A stretch of 64,000 bases of DNA, from contig NZ_CP115921.1 in NCBI RefSeq assembly GCF_040412085.2, forward strand, positions 806,001 through 870,000, read 5' to 3'. Position 1 is the stretch's first letter. Each line of letters starts with the position of its first letter. The translations under genes and the position numbers were made by a program. Source of the DNA: Vibrio sp. CB1-14 (GTDB lineage Bacteria; Pseudomonadota; Gammaproteobacteria; Enterobacterales; Vibrionaceae). This document shows, piece by piece, positions 1 through 8,119 of this stretch. The notes below the pieces were generated by a model that was not told where the DNA came from, did not search any database, and saw only the letters and a list, made by a program, of their open reading frames with translations.

Positions 1-94
1 GAATCTAGTGTTGAGGTTCATAACGGAAAGAACAAGAACCATCAACATCACAGCAGTGGGGGGCAACGCTACTTTGCTTGAACTTGGTAGCTAG
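1..94 (+). CDS. putA: 3' end of putA (partial)
   Basis: The second reading frame is open from the window edge to a TAG at 92-94 and gives about 30 residues ending TINITAVGGNATLLELGS. PutA proteins of gammaproteobacteria, as I remember them, end in a similar run around AAGGN. PutA is the bifunctional proline dehydrogenase/P5C dehydrogenase that oxidises proline to glutamate. The gene lies 90 bp upstream of putP on the same strand, which fits a putAP unit. Only the C-terminal tail is visible, so no catalytic domain can be checked. Confidence 0.7.
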   Translation, partial: NLVLRFITERTRTINITAVGGNATLLELGS

Positions 95-130
95 TGGCTA
101 AGGTCTTCGACCCGCTCCACGCCGCCCTAC

Positions 131-161
131 CAGCCTCCAGCACTAAGCATGTTGGAGGCTG
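131..161 (+). other. Intercistronic hairpin between putA and putP
   Basis: CAGCCTCCA at 131-139 pairs perfectly with TGGAGGCTG at 153-161 around a 13-nt loop. No T-run follows, so it is more likely an mRNA stability or partial attenuation element between putA and putP than a full terminator. Confidence 0.5.
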
Positions 162-184
162 AATTCTAGGATGAGGAAATAATA

Positions 185-1678
185 ATGATTCAAAATAGCT
201 TCGCTATTACGACAACTTTTATCGCTTACTTGGCGATGATGCTTGCTATCGGCGTGATCGCTTATAAGCGCACGGCGAGTTCAAGCGACTACTTTCTTGG
301 TGGACGCTCTTTAGGCCCTTGGCCTGCGGCGCTATCTGCTGGTGCATCAGACATGAGTGGATGGCTGCTACTTGGTTTGCCGGGCTACGCCTATGCAGCG
401 GGTATTGAGGCATTTTGGTTAGCGGGTGGCCTATTGGTGGGTACTTGGCTTAACTGGCTTATCTGCGCGAAACGACTACGTACTTACAGTATTACGACTG
501 ACGCTCTGACTCTTCCTGAATACTTATCTCGTCGTTTTAACGACAACTCTAAGGTTATTCAGGTTGTATCTGCGTTCTTCATTTTGCTTTTCTTCCTTTT
601 CTATACCAGTTCTGGTCTAGTGGCAGGCGGTAAACTGTTTGAAACGGTATTTGGTTTGGACTACACCATCGCAGTTATCATCGGTACTGTGTGTGTTGTG
701 TCTTACACGCTATTTGGTGGCTTCCTTGCGGTATCTTGGACTGACTTAGTTCAAGGCCTACTAATGGCAGCAGCGCTAATGATTGTACCGGTGATCGGTA
801 TGCAAGGTGGTCTTGGTCAGCTAACGGCAGACCTCAAAGCGATTAACCCTGAACTGCTGACACTTTGGAATGACGCGAAAGGTCAGCCTTTGTCTGCAGT
901 TGCCATCATTTCATTGGTCGCATGGGGCTTAGGTTACTTTGGCCAGCCACACATTTTGGCGCGTTTTAAAGCATCACGTAGCAACAAAGATCTAACGACG
1001 GCGCGCCGCATTGCGGTCATTTGGTCTGGCCTTTCTATGATTGGTGCATTGCTAGTGGGCGTGGTTGGTCTTGTATACATCACTAATACCGGCGGTGACG
1101 TTCTAGCAGATGGTGAGAAGATCTTCATGCTGCTTGTGAACGCGCTATTCCATCCTGTGATTGCGGGTATCTTGCTTGCGGCAATTTTAGCAGCAATCAT
1201 GAGTACGGCGGATTCACAGCTATTGGTGTCATCTTCAGCATTGGCAGAAGATTTCTACAAGCAAGTCATCAACAAAGATGCGACTTCTGAGCAAGTTGTG
1301 ATGGTTGGTCGTGTTGGTGTTGTTTTGCTATCTGTTATCGCGCTGGTGCTTGCCATGACGCCAGACAGTTCGGTGCTTGGTCTAGTCTCTTACGCTTGGG
1401 CAGGCTTTGGTGCGGCGTTTGGTCCTGCAATCCTACTTAGCCTTTACTGGGCAGGTATGAACCGTAATGGTGCTATCGCAGGTATCATCGTTGGTGGTGT
1501 GACCATCGTTGTATGGAAGCAGCTTTCTGGCGGTATCTTTGATATCTACGAAATCGTCCCTGGATTCATTCTATCTTGGATTTCAATCATGGTAGTGAGC
1601 TCAATGACGGGCGGCCCTGATAAAGCGGTTCAGGCGCAACATGCGACGTTTGAGAAGAACTTGGTTGAGTTAGACTAA
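185..1678 (+). CDS. putP: Sodium/proline symporter PutP
   Basis: A 497-residue integral membrane protein of the sodium:solute symporter family, close to the usual PutP length. It imports proline with Na+ across the inner membrane to feed PutA. The protein is hydrophobic throughout, consistent with about 13 membrane spans. The first spans carry the family-typical SDYFLGGRSLGP and SGWLLLGLPG stretches, and a later segment (STADSQLLVSSSALAEDFY) matches the conserved SSS signature region. The start ATG at 185 follows a GAGGAAAT ribosome site. It lies just downstream of putA and ends at a strong terminator, so it closes the proline operon. Confidence 0.93.
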   Translation: MIQNSFAITTTFIAYLAMMLAIGVIAYKRTASSSDYFLGGRSLGPWPAALSAGASDMSGWLLLGLPGYAYAAGIEAFWLAGGLLVGTWLNWLICAKRLRTYSITTDALTLPEYLSRRFNDNSKVIQVVSAFFILLFFLFYTSSGLVAGGKLFETVFGLDYTIAVIIGTVCVVSYTLFGGFLAVSWTDLVQGLLMAAALMIVPVIGMQGGLGQLTADLKAINPELLTLWNDAKGQPLSAVAIISLVAWGLGYFGQPHILARFKASRSNKDLTTARRIAVIWSGLSMIGALLVGVVGLVYITNTGGDVLADGEKIFMLLVNALFHPVIAGILLAAILAAIMSTADSQLLVSSSALAEDFYKQVINKDATSEQVVMVGRVGVVLLSVIALVLAMTPDSSVLGLVSYAWAGFGAAFGPAILLSLYWAGMNRNGAIAGIIVGGVTIVVWKQLSGGIFDIYEIVPGFILSWISIMVVSSMTGGPDKAVQAQHATFEKNLVELD

Positions 1679-1706
1679 GTTAGCTTCAACATCGATGTTA
1701 TTACGA

Positions 1707-1734
1707 TAGCCCCGACTAAGTCGGGGCTATTTTT
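1707..1734 (+). terminator. Rho-independent terminator after putP
   Basis: TAGCCCCGAC (1707-1716) and GTCGGGGCTA (1720-1729) form a perfect 10-bp stem with a 3-nt loop, followed by TTTTT. Confidence 0.93.
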
Positions 1735-1767
1735 ATCCATACCTTTATCAAGTTTCAACCGAGAGTT

Positions 1768-1965
1768 TTAGAAGCAATACGCCACACCCACTTCAAATTT
1801 ATGATCATTATCGTTAGGTAAGGCGATGCCTTGTGAGTTCGATTTCATCTCCATATTTGACCTAGTATAGGTGTGTGAAGCTTTACCCACCACAAGCCAT
1901 ATTTGGAAATCGGCTGGCCGTAGTTTTCACCTGCAAGACATCGCCATCTTCCCAAAATAGCTTTC
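1768..1965 (-). pseudogene. Remnant of an outer-membrane beta-barrel protein gene
   Basis: Read on the minus strand, the last roughly 45 codons before the TAA at 1768-1770 encode alternating polar/hydrophobic strands ending KFEVGVAYCF. A final aromatic strand ending in F is the usual C-terminal signature of outer-membrane barrels recognised by BamA. Upstream the frame slips: GENYGQPISKYG is readable in another frame at about 1920-1950. No start or signal sequence remains. I read this as the decayed 3' end of a barrel gene. The family cannot be named from this fragment. Confidence 0.4.
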
Positions 1966-2018
1966 GATTCGCCTCTGCTGAGGCACTCAGATAATTTTGG
2001 AAACACGGTAATCTAGGG

Positions 2019-2040
2019 TTCGAATTGTGAGCAATTCGAA
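2019..2040. repeat. Perfect 9-bp inverted repeat downstream of rpiR-type gene
   Basis: TTCGAATTG and CAATTCGAA flank a 4-nt centre (TGAG). It lies about 40 bp beyond the stop of the minus-strand regulator at 2080, with no T-run on either side. It may be a weak transcription end point or a binding palindrome. Confidence 0.4.
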
Positions 2041-2079
2041 CGAAATTAGAAATGGATAGAGAGGCTAGTGAGTCACCTA

Positions 2080-2955
2080 TTAGCGGAGCAGCGCATCAAC
2101 GTTAGCACGAATGAGTTCAAATCGTTTCAGTCCTTGAAGAGTTCGATTTGGCGACAGAGCTGTTAGATTGCGGATAATCGCATTGCTAACGACTAGTGAT
2201 GGACTGACCGATTTTGTCCCCTTAGTCTCTCCACGATAGATCCGTATCAAATACACATCATCTGGGACAACCATAGAACTCAGATCGCTGATGCCAATAA
2301 TTTGCATGTCCAGACTCCTTCCGAGGGAGATAAGGCGCTTGGTGTTGTCACTGAGCTCGTTGTTGAAAATTAAGATAAGCACATCATTTTTCTCAGAAAG
2401 GGAAAAACGCTCCGCGAGCTTTGATCGACTCATTGATACCTCTTTGGCATCAATACCGGATCGCATCAGTCGCCTCGTAAAGTGCTCTGCAAACCCCTCG
2501 GTATTGTCTTGTCCGTTTACGTAGACTCGTTTGGCATTGAGGATCAGATGACACACCTGATCCAGTTGTTGCTGGGTGAGTGTGCTGGTGATTAACTTTA
2601 GGTGTTCAATTTCTTGGGCGATAGTGGCGTGTAGAACATTGCCAATCATCTGATTGTTAGTGTGTAGATGCCTTTCTCTCGCATCTTCAAAAGATTGAGT
2701 GGTCTTAATTAAATAGCGCTTAAGCTCAGGATGACCTTTGAATCCGAGTTTTTGCGCCAGTCGAACCAAAGTGGATGGGTGAACCTTTATTTCCCGGGCA
2801 ACGTCTTTGCCTGAGAGACCTATGTGTTCGGGGCTTTTTAGGTAAAAGTCGACAGCCCGAAGCTCTTTTTTGGTTAGTTGAGAGCCCTCATCTACAAGGA
2901 GTTGCTCAAATAACGCACGTAATTTTGATTGAAATGTCAGTGTCTTAGAATTCAT
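2080..2955 (-). CDS. RpiR/MurR-family transcriptional regulator
   Basis: A 291-residue protein with the two-part layout of the RpiR family. An N-terminal HTH_6 region (about residues 1-85, with LSGKDVAREIKVHPSTLVRL as the helix-turn-helix) is followed by a SIS sugar-phosphate-binding domain (about 125-260, beginning near QVCHLILNAKRVYVNGQDN). Such proteins sense phosphosugars in the cytoplasm. It is transcribed divergently from the Ugp-like ABC operon at 3205, with palindromes between them, and is therefore the likely local regulator. This differs from the PhoB control known for enterobacterial ugp. Confidence 0.85.
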   Translation of the reverse strand: MNSKTLTFQSKLRALFEQLLVDEGSQLTKKELRAVDFYLKSPEHIGLSGKDVAREIKVHPSTLVRLAQKLGFKGHPELKRYLIKTTQSFEDARERHLHTNNQMIGNVLHATIAQEIEHLKLITSTLTQQQLDQVCHLILNAKRVYVNGQDNTEGFAEHFTRRLMRSGIDAKEVSMSRSKLAERFSLSEKNDVLILIFNNELSDNTKRLISLGRSLDMQIIGISDLSSMVVPDDVYLIRIYRGETKGTKSVSPSLVVSNAIIRNLTALSPNRTLQGLKRFELIRANVDALLR

Positions 2956-3032
2956 TTGGAAAGAGATTGGCTCCGAAACATAGAGTTATCGTAGCGAGAG
3001 ACTGTGACTGTTTGGTTTCAAATTGCAGGTTA

Positions 3033-3111
3033 ATTGCGTGTGCAATGAAAGTTGCGGATTACTAACAGTTTTAATATCAATTGGTTATACCTGTTTTGCA
3101 ACAATTGCAAA
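3033..3111. promoter_or_regulatory. Candidate RpiR operator palindromes
   Basis: Between the divergent regulator and ABC operon are ATTGCGTGTGCAAT (3033-3046; 5-bp arms) and TTTGCAACAATTGCAAA (3095-3111; perfect 7-bp arms, 3-nt spacer). Both are built from TTGCA/TGCAA half-sites, and a further ATTGCA lies at about 3022. Their shared core and location suggest binding sites for the adjacent regulator; this is inference. Confidence 0.45.
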
Positions 3112-3204
3112 CCAAGATTCAAGCAATTGGCTGATAAATGTAACTTAAGTGTCAACTAATCAACTTAGCATTCATGGCAGTTCTTCAACGATATGGAATT
3201 TGAA

Positions 3205-4437
3205 ATGAAACTGCGTCTTTCTTCTCTAGCTCTTTCACTTGTGGCTGCGAGTGCGGTTGCACAACCGGTTCAGGTCGAGCTTTGGCATAACCAGACTGGT
3301 GATGCGGAAGCGGTGTTACAAACAATCATCGATAACTTCAACAGCGCGCACTCTGATGTAGAAGTGAGTGCCACCTACAATGGTAACTACGCCGATATCA
3401 TTACCAAGTTGCAAGCCTCAATCCCTGCTCGTCGCAATCCAGATATGGCGGTGCTAGAGGTTACTCAGTACGGCGTATTTGCTGAAGCAAAAGTACTGAC
3501 TGATCTGAACGGCTACTATCGAGCCAATGGCGAGTTTACTGAAGAGTTACAGCCTTTTGCTCTAGAAATTGGCAATTACAAAGGCGGCAACTATGTCATG
3601 CCGTTTAACTCTTCTACACCACTCATGTATGTGAACAAGGCATTGTTAGAGAGAGCGGGAATCACTGACGTACCGGAGATGACCAACTTTGACCAGATCC
3701 TTGAAGTCGCGAAAACAGTTCAGTCTAAACTTGGTAACAGCAATGTTTATGGAATCAACACACCGAGCCAGTTCACTCGTTTTGCGTTAGTGATGCAAAA
3801 TGGTGGTGATTGGGTTAATCCAGTCACTAATGAATCTGGCTTTGATCAACAGGCCACAATAGACGCGTTTCAATGGATGGGCGATCTCTACCACAAACAT
3901 CATGTCGCTTCTGCAGAGAGCGTGACCGATGAAAAGATGGTGAAGCAGCACTTCAGCTCAGGTCGTGTGGCTATTCACTTTGATAGTACCGGTAACCTTG
4001 GCGACTACAAGCGCGCGCTAGGAGAGGATCTCGTGGTATTGCCAATGCCATGTACGGTGGAATGTCGTGTGCCTATCGGCGGTGCCGGTGTCGGTATGAT
4101 GGCGAACATTGGCGAAGAAAAGCAGCAAGCCTCATGGCAGTTTATGCAGTACTTGGCATCCCAAAATCAAAGTGCTAAGTGGTTCCAACATACGGGTTAT
4201 ATGCCTGTGAACAAGACTGCACTTGAGGTTGAATCTTCGAAGTCTCTGATAGAGGAACACCCTGAGTTTGGTGCTGCAATGGATCAATTGCCAGTGGCGC
4301 AAGGGCGTGCTCGTCCGCCAGCAATGGCTTGGATACGCTCTCAGGAAAGAGGGATCTGGGAGTCGATTGCGCTTGGTCAAAAGAGCGCTGATGAAGCCCT
4401 CAAAACATTTGATAAACGCGTCAAATCGCGCCTTTAA
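3205..4437 (+). CDS. ABC transporter substrate-binding protein, UgpB-like
   Basis: A periplasmic solute-binding protein of about 410 residues. It has a Sec signal peptide (MKLRLSSLALSLVAASAVAQ, cleavage after AVA) and the family-1 binding fold. The stretch around YNGNYADI and the PFNSSTPLMYVNK segment match UgpB, the sn-glycerol-3-phosphate/glycerophosphodiester binding protein. I start it at ATG 3205, which gives a normal signal peptide and has GGA 8 nt upstream; an in-frame ATG at 3193 has no ribosome site. It is first in an operon that also contains a glycerophosphodiesterase, supporting glycerophosphodiesters as ligand. A maltose-type sugar ligand is a less likely alternative. Confidence 0.8.
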   Translation: MKLRLSSLALSLVAASAVAQPVQVELWHNQTGDAEAVLQTIIDNFNSAHSDVEVSATYNGNYADIITKLQASIPARRNPDMAVLEVTQYGVFAEAKVLTDLNGYYRANGEFTEELQPFALEIGNYKGGNYVMPFNSSTPLMYVNKALLERAGITDVPEMTNFDQILEVAKTVQSKLGNSNVYGINTPSQFTRFALVMQNGGDWVNPVTNESGFDQQATIDAFQWMGDLYHKHHVASAESVTDEKMVKQHFSSGRVAIHFDSTGNLGDYKRALGEDLVVLPMPCTVECRVPIGGAGVGMMANIGEEKQQASWQFMQYLASQNQSAKWFQHTGYMPVNKTALEVESSKSLIEEHPEFGAAMDQLPVAQGRARPPAMAWIRSQERGIWESIALGQKSADEALKTFDKRVKSRL

Positions 4438-4449
4438 GCGTTCTTTTTA

Positions 4450-4467
4450 GGCAGGCTGCCGCCTGCC
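4450..4467 (+). other. Hairpin after the binding-protein gene
   Basis: GGCAGGC (4450-4456) pairs with GCCTGCC (4461-4467) around a 4-nt loop, followed by a pyrimidine/T-rich stretch. It sits between the binding-protein and permease genes. Such a partial terminator or stability element commonly leaves more binding protein than membrane components. Confidence 0.6.
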
Positions 4468-4495
4468 TTCCTACTTTATTTTATGAATCATTAAA

Positions 4496-5365
4496 ATGAA
4501 AAAGTTAGCACCTTATCTGTTTGTGCTGCCTTGCATATTGCTCATAGGCATTTTTACCTATTGGCCCATTGTTTCTTCGTTTTTCTACAGCTTTCATAGC
4601 TGGAACTTTCTTAGTAACGATATGCCTTTTGTGGGATTGGAAAACTATCGCAATCTGCTTGGTGGGGAAGAATTTCGAAACTCATTAATCATTACGATTG
4701 TGTTCGTGGTTGTATCAGTACCGATAAGACTCGGTCTTGCGCTGTTACTGGCGAACTTCCTTGTCAACGAGACCAAACTCATCCGTTTTTTACGAGGTGC
4801 GTACTTCTTACCTTCAGTGACCTCGACGGTCGCGATCTCTGTTATTTGGAGTTGGATATTTGCGACAGATTTTGGTCTGGTCAATAGCCTACTAGCCATA
4901 TTGGGTGTTGATAAGGTGACTTGGCTTCAGTCTCCCATGCTTGCTCTTTGGGTCATTATCATCGTGAACACGTGGAAGCAACTCGGTTATGACATGGTGA
5001 TATACGTCGCTGGATTGCAGTCTATCCCAAAGGAGCTCTACGAAGCGTCTCAAGTCGATGGCGGTAAAAAGTTTCATGTGTTCCGCAGAGTGACTTTTCC
5101 GCTAGTCATGCCAACCACCTATTTCTTGCTGATTATTTCAGTAGTTGAGTCATTCCAGATCTTTACCATTGTAAATGTGATGACCAATGGTGGTCCAGCG
5201 TTCGCGACCCATATGTTGGTGAACTTACTCTACCGTACTGGATTTGTGTTGTTCGATATTGGTGAAGGCTCGGCACTCGCCGTCATTCTGTTCATCATTC
5301 TTTTGGTTTTGGCCGTCGTAAAGTCCAAATTAATTGGCAAGAAGGTGCACTATGAAGGCAGCTAA
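4496..5365 (+). CDS. ABC transporter permease, UgpA-like
   Basis: A 289-residue inner-membrane permease with six predicted spans (the first LAPYLFVLPCILLIGIFTYW). The cytoplasmic EAA loop reads LYEASQVDGGKKFHVFRRVTFP, the contact site for the ATPase. Length and sequence fit the MalF/UgpA branch of sugar-type permeases. It overlaps the next permease by 14 nt, as expected for co-translated heterodimer partners. It works with the UgpE-like permease, the UgpC-like ATPase and the binding protein. Confidence 0.85.
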   Translation: MKKLAPYLFVLPCILLIGIFTYWPIVSSFFYSFHSWNFLSNDMPFVGLENYRNLLGGEEFRNSLIITIVFVVVSVPIRLGLALLLANFLVNETKLIRFLRGAYFLPSVTSTVAISVIWSWIFATDFGLVNSLLAILGVDKVTWLQSPMLALWVIIIVNTWKQLGYDMVIYVAGLQSIPKELYEASQVDGGKKFHVFRRVTFPLVMPTTYFLLIISVVESFQIFTIVNVMTNGGPAFATHMLVNLLYRTGFVLFDIGEGSALAVILFIILLVLAVVKSKLIGKKVHYEGS

Positions 5366-6194
5366 TCTCACTCTCATTGAACCGAAGAAAACACATTGGT
5401 CGTTATCTAATGTTGTGCTCATCGCACTGGCGTTGATGTTTCTTTTTCCAATCGGTTATGGCGTGTTTTTATCACTCATACCCTTTGATGCATACAGCGC
5501 TGGTGAGTTTCGATTCTCACTGGAAAATTACGCGATTGCGTTTAGCGATATGAACTTTCCATTGTATTTGTTCAATACCGCTGTGGTCTCGATAGCCGTG
5601 ACGGTACTGAGTTTAGTGGTATCGGTATGCGCTGCTTATGCTTTTAGCCGTATTGAATTCAAGGGAAGGGAGTTTTTGTTCTGGCTAGTGGTTGCAACAC
5701 TCATGGTGCCGGGTCATATAAGCTTGATTCCGAACTACTTAAACATGGCGAAAGTGGGGCTGTTGGACAGCTATTGGACGTTGATCCTTCCTTCTATTGC
5801 GAGTGGGTTTGTCACCTTCTTTTTGCGTCAGTACTTCAAGAATATACCCAAAGCAATGGACGAAGCGGCTTGGGTGGATGGCGCTAGTCATTTGCAGGTG
5901 TTGTGGAAGGTGATTGTCCCACTGTCGAGACCTGCTATTGCAGCGATGGCGCTGTTCACGTTCCTTGGAGAGTGGAACTCATACATTTGGCCACTTATCG
6001 CCACCGACAGTGAGGAAGTCAGAACGCTTCAGATCGCGCTATCGCGTCTTTATGCTGCCGCCGCTGATGATGGCATTGTTAACTGGCCGCTGGTGATGGC
6101 AGGGGCGACATTAACCATGCTGCCAACCTTACTGTGCTTCAAACTTGTGGAAAAACACCTTGTCCGTGGCATCGCCATGGGAGCGTTAAAATAA
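5352..6194 (+). CDS. ABC transporter permease, UgpE-like
   Basis: An inner-membrane permease of 280 residues (MKAANLTLIEPKK start) with about six spans and an EAA loop MDEAAWVDGASHLQVLWKVIVP, typical of the MalG/UgpE branch. Start 5352 is preceded by AAGAAGG and overlaps the end of the ugpA-like gene; the upstream in-frame ATG at 5334 would add six residues and has no clear ribosome site. It forms the second half of the transmembrane channel with its neighbour. Confidence 0.85.
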   Translation: MKAANLTLIEPKKTHWSLSNVVLIALALMFLFPIGYGVFLSLIPFDAYSAGEFRFSLENYAIAFSDMNFPLYLFNTAVVSIAVTVLSLVVSVCAAYAFSRIEFKGREFLFWLVVATLMVPGHISLIPNYLNMAKVGLLDSYWTLILPSIASGFVTFFLRQYFKNIPKAMDEAAWVDGASHLQVLWKVIVPLSRPAIAAMALFTFLGEWNSYIWPLIATDSEEVRTLQIALSRLYAAAADDGIVNWPLVMAGATLTMLPTLLCFKLVEKHLVRGIAMGALK

Positions 6195-6205
6195 GACTTT
6201 TTACT

Positions 6206-6964
6206 ATGACAAAATCATTCATTGCGTCTCACCGAGGCGGTACATTGCTTTGGGGTGAAAACACCCGCGTAGCATTCGAGAAAACACTAACCTTGCCGGT
6301 TGAACTTGTTGAGTTCGATGTTCACCCCACAAAGGATGGTGTGTTAGTCGTTCATCATGATGCCACCCTTGACCGAACCACCGACATGACAGGTGCCATA
6401 AGCGAAAAAACGTGGCAGGAAGTGTCTCAGGCTCGAGTTAATCACTCTGGTGGCGAGCGTATGCTGACACTAACAGAGCTGTGTGAGATGTACCGAGAAA
6501 GTGACATCAAGCTAAGGCTCGAAATCAAGGGCGATGTTGAGAAGTCACCCTATCCGGGACTCGTCGACAAGGTGCTGTCGGTGCTTGAAGAAACAAACAT
6601 GACCGACAAGTGCATCATTTCTTCATTTAACTGTGAAACACTGCAAGAGCTGGCTAAAAAACGACCGCCCATGTTCACCATATGGCTCGTTGCAAGAAAT
6701 CTACCGAATCTTTTAGGAGCAGAGAGAGTGGCAACGCTGGCAAAAGACATGAGCGTCAATGAAGTGTCAGTACACGTCAGTCAGCTAAAAACAGAGACTC
6801 AATGTGCGGTCAAGGCGATGGGCATGGAGTATGGATGCTATGGCGCACACTGTGCAGAGACAATTACAAAAGCGCTTAATTACGGCGTTTATGCGTTTAC
6901 CACGGACCGTCCAGATCTAGCTTTGAGACTGCGAGACCAACTTCCAAGAGGGGCTTCAAAATGA
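6206..6964 (+). CDS. Glycerophosphodiester phosphodiesterase, UgpQ-like
   Basis: A 252-residue GDPD-family enzyme that hydrolyses glycerophosphodiesters to sn-glycerol-3-phosphate and an alcohol. Catalytic and metal-binding motifs are visible: SHRGG near residue 8-12, ENT at 18-20, VEFDVHPTKDG with the metal-binding E and D, HHD, and LEIKG in the middle. There is no signal peptide, so it acts in the cytoplasm on imported substrate, as UgpQ does. I chose ATG 6206, since the longer frame from 6134 lies inside the upstream permease. It overlaps the following ATPase gene by 4 nt (ATGA). Confidence 0.88.
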   Translation: MTKSFIASHRGGTLLWGENTRVAFEKTLTLPVELVEFDVHPTKDGVLVVHHDATLDRTTDMTGAISEKTWQEVSQARVNHSGGERMLTLTELCEMYRESDIKLRLEIKGDVEKSPYPGLVDKVLSVLEETNMTDKCIISSFNCETLQELAKKRPPMFTIWLVARNLPNLLGAERVATLAKDMSVNEVSVHVSQLKTETQCAVKAMGMEYGCYGAHCAETITKALNYGVYAFTTDRPDLALRLRDQLPRGASK

Positions 6965-8064
6965 CATCGATTACGCTACAGAACATAGATAAAGTCTACT
7001 CTGAGGGCAACCAAGTCATTCACGATGTGAACATGGATATCAAGAGCGGAGAGTTCATTGTCATTGTTGGCCCTTCGGGTTGTGGTAAGTCGACCTTGCT
7101 GCGCATGATCGCCGGTTTAGAGCACATTTCCGCAGGTGACTTAGTGATTAACGGCCAAAGGATGAATTCGGTACAGCCTCAGGATCGAGACCTTGCCTTC
7201 GTATTTCAAAACTATGCGCTCTATCCGCATTTGACAGTGCGTGACAACATTGCCTTTAGTCTTGAGCTCAGAGGGGTCGACAAAGCCACTAGGCATAGTA
7301 AGGCTGGTGAAGTCGCAAAAACGCTTAGGCTGTCAGAACATCTAGATAAAAAGCCGGGACAGCTTTCTGGTGGTCAGCGTCAACGCGTCGCAATGGGGCG
7401 AGCTATTGCTAGAGATGCTGGGATTTACCTAATGGATGAGCCCTTGTCTAATCTAGATGCAGAACTTAGAAACTCCATGCGAGCTCAGATAAAGCAGCTC
7501 CACCGCAAGCTCAGAAACACAACTGTTTACGTCACACATGATCAGATTGAGGCGCTAACATTGGCAGATAAGATTGCGGTGATGAAAGATGGCGTTTTGC
7601 AACAGTTTGCAAGCCCTGAAGAGATCTATGATGATCCTGCCAACGTATTTGTCGCATCGTTTATCGGTAACCCACCCACCAACATTTTGCCACTTGAGGT
7701 TGATGGCACAGTCGGTAAGTTGATGAATGGGGAAACATCTTGGACACTGCTGGACTCTAGCATGACCTCAGGAGAGTATTTACTGGGGATCAGACCTGAC
7801 AAAATGTCGGTTCTAGAAGCAAGCAAACAAGCGGAAGTGTGCTGGCAAGCGAGTGTAGAGCTAGTCGAGACAACAGGTGGCTCACGCATCATTCACTGCC
7901 TGACGAACCAGCAAAAATTCTTACTGAGTGTCGACCGAAGTTTCAGAATAGAAGAAGGCCAAGTCATCGACGTTGGTTTTAATTTTAGTGATGCTTTTTT
8001 GTTTGATGTTGATAGTAAAAAACGCGTCTATCTAGATGAAAAAGTTGCAATGAAAGTCGCTTAA
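6961..8064 (+). CDS. ABC transporter ATPase, UgpC/MalK-type
   Basis: A 367-residue ATPase of the carbohydrate-uptake CUT1 type. Walker A is GPSGCGKST at residues 37-45, the Q-loop VFQNYALYPHLTV follows, the signature is LSGGQRQRVAMGRA, Walker B is GIYLMDEP, and the switch histidine lies in YVTHDQ. The C-terminal part, about 130 residues, is an OB-type regulatory (TOBE) domain as in MalK and UgpC. It ends the operon and energises the two permeases. A strong hairpin follows. Confidence 0.9.
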   Translation: MTSITLQNIDKVYSEGNQVIHDVNMDIKSGEFIVIVGPSGCGKSTLLRMIAGLEHISAGDLVINGQRMNSVQPQDRDLAFVFQNYALYPHLTVRDNIAFSLELRGVDKATRHSKAGEVAKTLRLSEHLDKKPGQLSGGQRQRVAMGRAIARDAGIYLMDEPLSNLDAELRNSMRAQIKQLHRKLRNTTVYVTHDQIEALTLADKIAVMKDGVLQQFASPEEIYDDPANVFVASFIGNPPTNILPLEVDGTVGKLMNGETSWTLLDSSMTSGEYLLGIRPDKMSVLEASKQAEVCWQASVELVETTGGSRIIHCLTNQQKFLLSVDRSFRIEEGQVIDVGFNFSDAFLFDVDSKKRVYLDEKVAMKVA

Positions 8065-8070
8065 GAGAGA

Positions 8071-8110
8071 CCAGAATAACGAGTGCTTATTTTGATACTC
8101 GTTATTCTGG
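8071..8110. terminator. Bidirectional terminator hairpin
   Basis: CCAGAATAACGAGT (8071-8084) pairs perfectly over 14 bp with 8097-8110. The loop is T-rich, and no long T-run follows on either side. It sits between the convergent ugpC-like gene and the broken MFS gene. Confidence 0.65.
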
Positions 8111-8119
8111 GATATCGAC

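Noticed and set aside
2021..2040. Sequence AATTGTGAGC resembles half of the lac operator
   Set aside because: It is part of a perfect short palindrome, and there is no LacI-family gene or lac-like operon nearby.
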